Part shown: positions 1-5,774 of the stretch, in pieces
Layout: every line of letters starts with the position of its first letter
Numbering within the stretch: the first letter of the stretch is position 1
Assembly (NCBI GenBank): GCA_965370435.1
Contig: CBDUUP010000298.1
Span: 1-5,774 of the forward strand
Source: CBDUUP01 sp965370435
GTDB taxonomy: Bacteria; Chloroflexota; Anaerolineae; Anaerolineales; UBA11579
DNA length: 5,774 bases
Reading direction: 5' to 3'
The notes under the pieces: generated by a model
Told to the model about the DNA's origin: nothing
Seen by the model: only the letters and a program-made list of their open reading frames with translations
The model's database searches: none
Position numbers and translations under genes: made by a program

Positions 1-1290
1 CCCCCCGCCTTTGCCTTCGTGCCCAGCGACATCTTGACCGGGCTGATCGCCAATCTTTTCATTGCGATGATCCTGCTCTTCATATCCAGCCTCAGTATTA
101 ATCGCGCCTTTGACGACCTGCGCTACACTGAATACCAAACCCTGGAAGCCAACCGCGAACTGCTCGAAATGCAAACCGAACTTGAAACCCGCATCGCAGA
201 ACGCACCCAAGCCCTGGAACGCCGGGCCTCCCAACTACAGGCCGCCGCCGAAGTCGGCAGAGCCGCCGCCCAAATTTATAACTTAGACGAACTGCTCTCC
301 CGGATCACCCACCTCATCAGCGAGAACTTCGGTTTCTACCAGGTGGGCATCTTCATGCTCGACGAAAGAAACGAATACGCCGTGCTGCGAGCCGCCAACA
401 GCGAAGGCGGCCTGCGCATGCTCACCCGGGGCCACCGCCTGCAAGTCGGCCAGCAAGGGCTGGTCGGGTTCGCCACCAGCGCCGGACAGGCCCGCATCGC
501 CCTGGACGTAGGCGCAGACGCCGTCCACTTCAACACCCCCGAACTCCCCAACACCCGCTCAGAAATGGCCCTGCCCCTGGTGGCTGGCGGCCGCATCCTG
601 GGCGCGCTGGACGTACAGAGCGTCGAAGAATCAGCCTTCAGCCCGGAAGACATCGAAACCCTCCAAGTGCTGGCCGATCAAGTCGCTATGGCGATCTCCA
701 ACGCTCGATTCTTCCAGGAAACCCAGGAACGTCTGGCCGCAGAACGCCGAGCCTACGGCGAAATAAGCCAGGCCGCCTGGCAGGCCATCTTGCATACCGG
801 CTCTCGCCAGGGATACATCTGCGACGCCCAGGGCGACGTAAAGCCCACCGACGAGCGTTGGGGGGCTGAGATGATCCAGGCCGGTCGAGAAGGCGGCATG
901 GTGAAAGCTGACGGCGGTCAAACCATCGCCATCCCGGTCCGGGTGCGCAACGTGGTCGCCGGAGTAGTTCGCTTCCACAAATCCCCCCACGCCGGAAACT
1001 GGAACCCGGACGAGATCAGCATGATGGAAAGCCTCACCGACCAAATGGCCCTGGCCCTGGAAAACGCCCGCCTCTACGAAACCTCCCAACGCCGCGCCCT
1101 GCGAGAGCAAGTCACCGGCACAGTCGTCACCCGCATGCGCGAAACCCTGAACGTGGACACCATACTGCGCACCGCGGTCCAAGAATTCAGCCAGGCCCTG
1201 GGCGCGCCCGAAGTCGTCATCCGCCTGAATGAACAAAACGCCCCAACCCCGGTCCCAGACGGCCAACCCGGCCAGCCGGAGGAGAAATAA
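1..1290 (+). CDS. Membrane-anchored tandem-GAF sensor protein, 5' end outside window
   Basis: Frame 1 is open from the first base, so the gene very likely begins upstream; a GTG at 19 has no ribosome binding site and sits just before a membrane helix, so I do not take it as the start. Visible residues 11-33 form a transmembrane helix, probably the last of several. Residues 34-85 are a charged coiled coil with ETRIAERTQALERRA. A full GAF domain follows at about 85-240 (FGFYQVGIF, HFNTPELPNTRSEMAL, LADQVAMAI). A shortened GAF-like domain lies at about 252-358 (PTDERW, IAIPVRVRNVVAGVV, MALALENARL). Residues 361-409 resemble the first helix and strand of another GAF and end in VVIRL. The last 20 residues are proline-rich and probably disordered. 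No kinase, GGDEF, EAL or DNA-binding domain is present before the stop, so this is a cytoplasmic-facing sensor without its own output. The ligand is unknown. The only visible cysteine (YICDAQ) lies in the second GAF-like domain, not in a bilin-site context. Confidence 0.9.
   Translation, partial: PPAFAFVPSDILTGLIANLFIAMILLFISSLSINRAFDDLRYTEYQTLEANRELLEMQTELETRIAERTQALERRASQLQAAAEVGRAAAQIYNLDELLSRITHLISENFGFYQVGIFMLDERNEYAVLRAANSEGGLRMLTRGHRLQVGQQGLVGFATSAGQARIALDVGADAVHFNTPELPNTRSEMALPLVAGGRILGALDVQSVEESAFSPEDIETLQVLADQVAMAISNARFFQETQERLAAERRAYGEISQAAWQAILHTGSRQGYICDAQGDVKPTDERWGAEMIQAGREGGMVKADGGQTIAIPVRVRNVVAGVVRFHKSPHAGNWNPDEISMMESLTDQMALALENARLYETSQRRALREQVTGTVVTRMRETLNVDTILRTAVQEFSQALGAPEVVIRLNEQNAPTPVPDGQPGQPEEK
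181..792 (+). repeat. Duplicated coiled-coil plus GAF segment, copy in gene 1
   Basis: This 612-base segment aligns without gaps, at a constant offset of 4567 bases, to 4748-5359 in gene 3. The encoded 204 residues match at about 136 positions (two thirds, counted by hand). Exact DNA matches include 19 bases at 241-259, 21 bases at 525-545 starting CCACTTCAAC, and 21 bases at 742-762 starting GAACGCCGAG. It is a paralogous coding duplication, not a mobile element. Confidence 0.85.
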
Positions 1291-1293
1291 GGA
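1289..1293 (+). promoter_or_regulatory. Ribosome binding site of gene 2, overlapping the gene 1 stop codon
   Basis: AAGGA shares its first two bases with the TAA stop of gene 1 (1288-1290) and lies 6 bases before the ATG at 1300. This spacing fits a Shine-Dalgarno site and fixes the start of gene 2. The overlap with the stop suggests coupled translation. A GGAGGAG at 1278-1284, inside gene 1, is too far from the ATG to be the main site but could help hold the ribosome. Confidence 0.75.
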
Positions 1294-1299
1294 ACCCCT

Positions 1300-2973
1300 A
1301 TGCTCGACCAAATAAGGAAACTCTTCTCTCCGCCAGTTTTTGAAAATGAGGAGCAATCTCGCGTAGCCGATTTGCTCAACACCATCCTGTGGGGCATCAT
1401 GGCCGCCATGCTCGTCCTCTTTATCTTCACTGTGCTGTTCGATTTCACCGCTGCGCGGACCGAAAACCTCTACATCATCGTGGGGATGGGCCTCTTCGCC
1501 CTCGCCGTCCTCTTCCTCAGCCGGAGAGGCTATACCAACGTAGCCAGCATCGTCCTGGTCGTCGGAGGTCTGGCCCTAAACTCTCTTGCGGTCTTGGCCA
1601 TAGGCAGCATCCGAGACGCCATCACCAGCCTCTTCGGCGTCCTCATCATCATCGCCAGTTTGCTCATCGGCGGCCGGGCCGTCATCCTCGCCTTCTTGTA
1701 CAGCGCCGCTTTCACCCTGATGATGGTCACTCTCGAAGCCAATAACCCGGCCAATTTCAACGCCGCCACCGCCTCCAATCAATGGGGCGCATACCTGGTC
1801 ATATTCGGCATGACCGCCATGCTGCTGCGCCGAACCTACCAAGGCACTATGGAAGCCCTGGCGCGAGCACGCTCCAACGAGAATGAACTAGCCGCCAGCA
1901 ACCTCAAACTGCAATCCGCCCGTGAAAACCTGGTCGAGCGCATCGCCGAGCGCACCTCCGAACTGGAACGCCGCGCCCGCTACCTCGAAGCTGCCGCCGC
2001 CATCGGCCAAGAAGCCACCTCCCAATTGAACCCCCAGGTCCTGCTGGACGAAGTCGTGGTCTTGATCGCCGAATTGTTCAATTTCTACAACGTGAGCCTT
2101 TACTTGCTCGACGACACCCGGAATTGGCTGACCCTCCAAGCCGCCTCCAGCTATGGCGGACGGCGCATGATGGCCGAGGGGAAACCCCTGTCCATTGACA
2201 CGCCGGGGCCGCTCGGTTTTGTCGTTCGCATAGGAGAAGGGCGCATCTCTCAATCCACCGAACTCACCCCTATCATCTTCGACTACCCCGAACTTCCCGA
2301 TACCCGCTCCGAAATCTCCCTGCCCCTGCGAGCGCGCGGACAGACCATAGGCGTCTTAAACATCCAAGACTCCCGCGGCCAGACCTTCCTAGAAGAAGAC
2401 ATCTCCGTTCTGCAAACCCTATCCGACCAGGTCGCCCTGGCCATCGACAACGCCCAACTCTACCAACAGGCCCAAGAGACCGCGGCCGAAGCCCGCCAGG
2501 CTATGGGCGACGTGGGCCGTCAGGCCCTTTCCCAACCCGGCCTGGGCGAATCATCAGCCGTCTACCGTCTGAGCGAATCCGAAGACCCCCTCCCGACTGG
2601 AGCGGTCTATTCCATCCCCATCAACGTGCGAGGACAATCCTACGGCGCCCTGGATATCCATAAAGATCCATCCCAAACCGAATGGACCGAGGACGAGATC
2701 GAACTCCTCAAAACCCTCACCGGCCAACTCAGCATCGCCCTGGAAAGCGCCCAATTATTCCAAGAATCCCAACGCCGTGCCGTCAGCGAGCAATATGTCA
2801 GCGCCATCACCGCCAATATCCGGGAAACCCTGGATATAGAAACCATCCTAAAAACCGCCACCCAAGAAGTACGCCAAACCCTAGACCTGCCCCAGGTCTA
2901 CGTCCGCCTGCTGCCCAAACCCCAGACCCTGGCCAGTGAAAACGGCCATACCGGTGAGGACACCGGATCGTAA
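1300..2973 (+). CDS. Six-transmembrane tandem-GAF sensor protein without output domain
   Basis: Complete 557-residue protein; the ATG is supported by AAGGA 6 bases upstream. Six hydrophobic helices lie at about residues 28-47, 56-73, 79-101, 110-125, 128-145 and 163-176. An even number places both ends in the cytoplasm, and arginines at R75-R76 and R177-R178 fit the positive-inside rule. This region resembles the six-helix N-terminus of many Chloroflexota GAF and histidine-kinase proteins (recalled, not searched). A long coiled coil at about 178-235 contains VERIAERTSELERRA. The first GAF spans about 236-387 (FNFYNVSLYLLDD, FDYPELPDTRSEISL, LSDQVALAI). The second, at about 402-487, is shorter than in its neighbours and lacks the PTDE.W segment, keeping only YSIPINVRG through QLSIALESAQL. 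The tail at 492-537 (RETLDIETILKTATQEV, VYVRL) looks like the start of a GAF, followed by a polar end. There is no kinase, cyclase or other effector domain and no cysteine. It sits 9 bases after gene 1 and 10 before gene 3, so it is probably co-transcribed with both. Ligand and partner are unknown. Confidence 0.93.
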   Translation: MLDQIRKLFSPPVFENEEQSRVADLLNTILWGIMAAMLVLFIFTVLFDFTAARTENLYIIVGMGLFALAVLFLSRRGYTNVASIVLVVGGLALNSLAVLAIGSIRDAITSLFGVLIIIASLLIGGRAVILAFLYSAAFTLMMVTLEANNPANFNAATASNQWGAYLVIFGMTAMLLRRTYQGTMEALARARSNENELAASNLKLQSARENLVERIAERTSELERRARYLEAAAAIGQEATSQLNPQVLLDEVVVLIAELFNFYNVSLYLLDDTRNWLTLQAASSYGGRRMMAEGKPLSIDTPGPLGFVVRIGEGRISQSTELTPIIFDYPELPDTRSEISLPLRARGQTIGVLNIQDSRGQTFLEEDISVLQTLSDQVALAIDNAQLYQQAQETAAEARQAMGDVGRQALSQPGLGESSAVYRLSESEDPLPTGAVYSIPINVRGQSYGALDIHKDPSQTEWTEDEIELLKTLTGQLSIALESAQLFQESQRRAVSEQYVSAITANIRETLDIETILKTATQEVRQTLDLPQVYVRLLPKPQTLASENGHTGEDTGS

Positions 2974-2976
2974 GGA
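2972..2976 (+). promoter_or_regulatory. Ribosome binding site of gene 3, overlapping the gene 2 stop codon
   Basis: AAGGA overlaps the TAA stop of gene 2 (2971-2973) and lies 7 bases before the ATG at 2984. The junction reads TAAGGAACGCCCTATG, almost the same as the gene 1/gene 2 junction TAAGGAACCCCTATG, differing by one inserted base. It fixes the start of gene 3 and suggests coupled translation along the operon. Confidence 0.75.
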
Positions 2977-2983
2977 ACGCCCT

Positions 2984-5774
2984 ATGACCCTCCCCAACAA
3001 CCAGCCTCCTGCCTCCGACCGTTCGACCCGGAATGCCGTCCGCTTGAGCCTCCTCATCATCCCTCTGCCGGCCGTCATCCTGGTTTTGATTGTTACCTCG
3101 CTGGCGCGTTCCCCAGCCTGGCAATTGTACCTGTTGGCCGTCATCGCCCTGTCCCTCATCGGGTTCTTAACAGCCAGCATCATGGCCGCCCGGAGAGGCA
3201 ACACTCGCTTGAGCGGCTGGTTGATTTTGGCGGCCATCTCCCTGGGAGGTTTGATCGCCTCCTTAACCATCACCGGCGCCGGCGCGCTGGTCAGCATCAT
3301 CATCATCCTCATCGCCTTTATCGCCTCCACCTTCATCCTGCCCAGAAGCGACCTCCGGCGAGCTATCGCTTTCAGCATCCTAGCCGCCGCCCTATCGGGA
3401 GCGACCACAATCGCCCCCCTCGCCACCCAGTTGACCATCCCCGCTTTAAGCGACAATCTTCCCTACCTCTTGGGTTTCGCCGTTCTGGTCTTCAGTCTGG
3501 CGATCATCTCCCAATTCAGCAGCTACCCCCTCACCATCAAGCTAACCGTCGGATTCCTGACCGTCACCCTGCTCTCCCTGGTCATCCTCGCTTCGGTGAA
3601 CAACCTCATCTCCCGAACCTCATTGACCCAAGCAGCCAACGAATCCTTGCTCGCGGCTGCCGAAGATGTCGCCAACAGCCTGGATGATTTCTTCAATCGC
3701 ACCGTCTTGATCTTAAGCTCCGAAGCCCAATTACCCGCCCTGGTCAATTTCTTGAACCTAACGGAAGAAGAACGCCTGCAAAACCCGCTGACGGTTGAAG
3801 TCATCCAAACCTTGAACGTCCTCACCGCCAAAGACGCCATTAACGTTTCTTCCTACGCCCTGTTGGGCTTGGATGGCTTTTCCATCTACGACACCCAGAG
3901 CATCTACATCGGCCAAGACGAATCGGGAATGGAGTATTTCCTCAAGGCCATCGCAGACCCGCTCCGCACCCATGTTTCCCCGGTCATTATTGATCCCATA
4001 TCTAACGTCCCCTCCATATACTTCAGCCGGGCAGTCCAAAACCCGGCCCACGAGGTCATCGGCGTGCTTCGGGTGCGCTACAATGCCGCCGTCCTCCAGC
4101 GCATTGTAGAAGAAGACTCCGGCCTGGCCGGGCGAGACTCCTTCGCAGTCCTCTTTGACGAAAATCACCTCCACCTGGCCCACGCTATCCAACCCGAAAC
4201 CCTGCTCGCCGGGGTCATGCCCTTCGATTCCGATACCATAAGCCGCCTAATTGCCAATAACCGCCTCCCCCAGGATTTTCGAACTACCGGTTCCGTCACC
4301 CTGGAAACCGGTGAACAACTCCAAATCCTGAATCCTGTACTCCCCGAATTGGAAGCCGCCCTCAACGACGCCCTCGCCAACCCCATCTTCGAAGTGGAAG
4401 ACATCGCCACCGGCGAACGGATCAACCAGGCCGCGGCGGTGCAAACCGAAACCCAGCCCTGGACTGTCGTCTACTTCCAACCCCAAGATGTATTCCTCGC
4501 CGCGGTCCAGTTCCAAACCCGCGCCACCGTCCTGCTCTCCCTGGTTATCGCCGGAGCTGCCATCCTGGCCGCAGTCTGGATCAGCAACCTCCTCACCGCC
4601 CCCATCATCCGCTTGACCGACGTGGCCGAGAAGGTTACCGCCGGAGACCTTGAAATCTTAGCCCAGGTCGAAACCGAAGATGAAATTGGCGCTCTGGCAT
4701 CCACCTTCAACGCCATGACTATCCAAATCCGAGACCTGATCGGCAGCCTTGAAGAGCGCATCGCCAACCGCACCCGAGACCTGGAACGCCGCGCCCAATA
4801 CCTGGAAGCCGCCGCCGAAGTCGGCAAAGCAGCCGCCCAGATCCACGACCTGCGCCAACTGCTCCCCCAGGTCACCCACCAGATCAGCCAACGCTTTGGT
4901 TTTTATCACGCCGGCATCTTCCTGCTCGACGATGCCGGTGAATACGCAGTGCTGAAAGCCGCCAACAGCGACGGCGGCTGGCGCATGTTGAACCGCGGCC
5001 ACCGCCTGCGGGTTGGCTCAGAGGGTATCGTCGGCTACGTCACCGGCACCGGAAAGCCCCGCATCGCCCGCAACGTAGGCGAAGACGCCGCCCACTTCAA
5101 CACCCCCGAACTGCCTCAGACCCGCTCCGAAATGGCCCTGGCCCTCCACGCCGGCGGCCGGTTGCTGGGCGCTTTGGACGTCCAAAGCGTCGAACTGGAC
5201 GCCTTCAGCGAAGAAGACGTAGCGGTTCTCGGCGTTCTGGCCGATGAAGTCGCCATGGCCATCAACAACGCCCAATTATTTGAAGAAGTTCAAGCCAGCC
5301 TGGAAGCCGAACGCCGAGCCTACGGCGAACTCAGCCGTGAAGCCTGGGCCACCGCCCTCCACGCCCAGACCAACCTCAACTTCCGCAGCGACCAGCACGG
5401 AACCATCCCCACCGACGAGCATTGGCGTCCTGCCGCCCGTAGAGCCATAAAACAAGGCCAAAGCGTCCTGGGCGGCGAAACCGGAAACAACCATCGCTTC
5501 CATCTAGCCGTCCCCATCAAGGTTCGAGAGACCGTATTGGGCGTAATTGACACCTACAAACCCGCCGAAGCTGGAGAGTGGACCCGAGGCGAAATTGAAC
5601 TTCTAGAAAGTGTGGCCGAGCAATTAGGGCTGGCCCTGGAAAACGCCCGGCTCTTCGACGAAACCCAAAGAATAGCCCGCCACGAACGTATCGTATCCGA
5701 CGTTTCCAGCCAGGTCTGGTCCTCCTCCGATATCGAAACCATCCTCCGCACCACCGTGCAAGAGTTGGGACGCG
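2984..5774 (+). CDS. Multi-pass Cache-HAMP-GAF-GAF sensor protein, 3' end outside window
   Basis: The frame is open from the ATG to the window edge: 930 codons without a stop. Predicted membrane helices lie at about residues 21-41, 47-69, 77-97, 99-120, 126-146, 160-178 and 186-205. Basic loops (ARRGNTR after helix 2, PRSDLRR after helix 4) and R13, R16, R20 at the N-terminus put the N-terminus inside, so helix 7 exits to the outside. Residues about 206-509 form a 300-residue extracytoplasmic domain that looks like a double Cache (helix SLLAAAEDVANSLDDFF, core YALLGLDGFSIYDT, then YFSRAVQNPAHEVIGVLRV); it would bind a small ligand outside the membrane. Helix 8 is at about 510-532. HAMP follows at 533-586 (TAPIIRLTDVAEKVTAGDL, EDEIGALASTFNAM). 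The coiled coil is at 587-615, the first GAF at about 616-765 (HFNTPELPQTRSEMAL) and the shortened GAF-like domain at 780-888 (PTDEHW, LAVPIKVRETVLGVI). The tail (SDIETILRTTVQELGR) matches the C-terminal tails of genes 1 and 2, so the stop may be close beyond the edge, although an output domain there cannot be excluded. I see no cysteine. Ligand unknown. Confidence 0.93.
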   Translation, partial: MTLPNNQPPASDRSTRNAVRLSLLIIPLPAVILVLIVTSLARSPAWQLYLLAVIALSLIGFLTASIMAARRGNTRLSGWLILAAISLGGLIASLTITGAGALVSIIIILIAFIASTFILPRSDLRRAIAFSILAAALSGATTIAPLATQLTIPALSDNLPYLLGFAVLVFSLAIISQFSSYPLTIKLTVGFLTVTLLSLVILASVNNLISRTSLTQAANESLLAAAEDVANSLDDFFNRTVLILSSEAQLPALVNFLNLTEEERLQNPLTVEVIQTLNVLTAKDAINVSSYALLGLDGFSIYDTQSIYIGQDESGMEYFLKAIADPLRTHVSPVIIDPISNVPSIYFSRAVQNPAHEVIGVLRVRYNAAVLQRIVEEDSGLAGRDSFAVLFDENHLHLAHAIQPETLLAGVMPFDSDTISRLIANNRLPQDFRTTGSVTLETGEQLQILNPVLPELEAALNDALANPIFEVEDIATGERINQAAAVQTETQPWTVVYFQPQDVFLAAVQFQTRATVLLSLVIAGAAILAAVWISNLLTAPIIRLTDVAEKVTAGDLEILAQVETEDEIGALASTFNAMTIQIRDLIGSLEERIANRTRDLERRAQYLEAAAEVGKAAAQIHDLRQLLPQVTHQISQRFGFYHAGIFLLDDAGEYAVLKAANSDGGWRMLNRGHRLRVGSEGIVGYVTGTGKPRIARNVGEDAAHFNTPELPQTRSEMALALHAGGRLLGALDVQSVELDAFSEEDVAVLGVLADEVAMAINNAQLFEEVQASLEAERRAYGELSREAWATALHAQTNLNFRSDQHGTIPTDEHWRPAARRAIKQGQSVLGGETGNNHRFHLAVPIKVRETVLGVIDTYKPAEAGEWTRGEIELLESVAEQLGLALENARLFDETQRIARHERIVSDVSSQVWSSSDIETILRTTVQELGR
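4748..5359 (+). repeat. Duplicated coiled-coil plus GAF segment, copy in gene 3
   Basis: Partner of 181-792. The exact matches fall at 4808-4826, 5092-5112 and 5309-5329. Similarity continues beyond this block at a shifted offset: the tail motif codons are 4579 bases apart, so gene 3 carries four net extra residues in the second GAF-like domain. The equivalent segment of gene 2 is much less similar, about 40 percent at the protein level over the first GAF. Confidence 0.85.

Noticed and set aside
19..21. GTG as the true start of gene 1
   Set aside because: The frame stays open upstream to base 1, there is no Shine-Dalgarno-like sequence before it, and comparison with gene 2 predicts more membrane helices before the visible one.
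298..720. Phytochrome or cyanobacteriochrome-type chromophore-binding GAF
   Set aside because: There is no cysteine in this GAF or in its counterparts in genes 2 and 3, and the bilin-binding motifs are not present.
1291..1299. Promoter or terminator between the genes
   Set aside because: The gaps are only 9 and 10 bases, with no inverted repeat or T-run; they hold only the ribosome site spacer.
631..1356. Long minus-strand open frame (241 codons) opposite gene 1
   Set aside because: It lies antisense to a clear GAF coding region, its translation has no recognisable domain, and GC-rich genes with C-ending codons commonly leave the opposite strand open.
1389..1745. Plus-strand frame of 118 codons inside gene 2, and similar ones at 2682-2939, 3873-4109, 4749-4955 and 5244-5450
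   Set aside because: All are out-of-frame shadows rich in H, R and P inside genes whose own frame gives good domains; none has a convincing ribosome site.
2881..3456. Minus-strand open frame of 191 codons across the gene 2/gene 3 junction
   Set aside because: It is antisense to the end of gene 2 and the membrane region of gene 3, and its product is a low-complexity run of R, M, A and K typical of a reversed hydrophobic coding sequence.
5684..5750. Histidine-kinase phosphoacceptor box in the gene 3 tail (RHERIVSDVSSQ)
   Set aside because: The histidine is not followed by the E/D-L/I-R-x-P pattern, and the equivalent place in genes 1 and 2 has no histidine, so this is the conserved non-catalytic tail.

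Overview
The window is coding almost from end to end. It holds three consecutive plus-strand genes, separated by only 9 and 10 bases, so it looks like the inside of one operon. All three encode membrane-anchored sensory proteins built to one plan: an N-terminal membrane or sensor part, a conserved signalling coiled coil, a full GAF domain, a second shortened GAF-like domain, and a C-terminal tail that resembles the first helix and strand of a further GAF domain. The first gene is cut by the left edge of the window and the third by the right edge; only the middle gene is complete.

The DNA is GC-rich with strongly C-ending codons. The GAF signatures (FGFY..GIF.LD, HFNTPELP.TRSEMAL, the ERRA..LEAAAEVG helix, and the shortened second GAF with its PTDE.W and W...EI.LLE motifs) match, from memory, the large GAF sensor and histidine-kinase families of Chloroflexota, especially Anaerolineae. 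That assignment is inference from protein style; no marker gene is present.

Layout: 1-1290, gene 1, a GAF protein whose visible part starts at its last transmembrane helix. 1300-2973, gene 2, a complete 557-residue protein with six predicted transmembrane helices and two GAF-type domains. 2984-5774, gene 3, at least 930 residues: a six-helix membrane region, then a seventh helix, a large extracytoplasmic Cache-like sensor, an eighth helix, HAMP, coiled coil and GAF domains. There is no gene-free stretch above 10 bases, and I saw no RNA gene, mobile element, CRISPR array or terminator.

How they may work together: genes 1 and 2 reach their stop codons without any kinase, cyclase, phosphodiesterase, methyl-accepting or DNA-binding domain, and gene 3 shows none before the window ends. 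They share nearly the same signalling helix but carry different input modules. A reasonable hypothesis is a set of co-expressed sensor subunits that pass several inputs through shared coiled coils or tails to an effector encoded outside the window. The most notable points are this output-less sensor triplet, the fused 6TM-plus-Cache input of gene 3, and genes 1 and 3 being closer to each other than either is to gene 2 between them.
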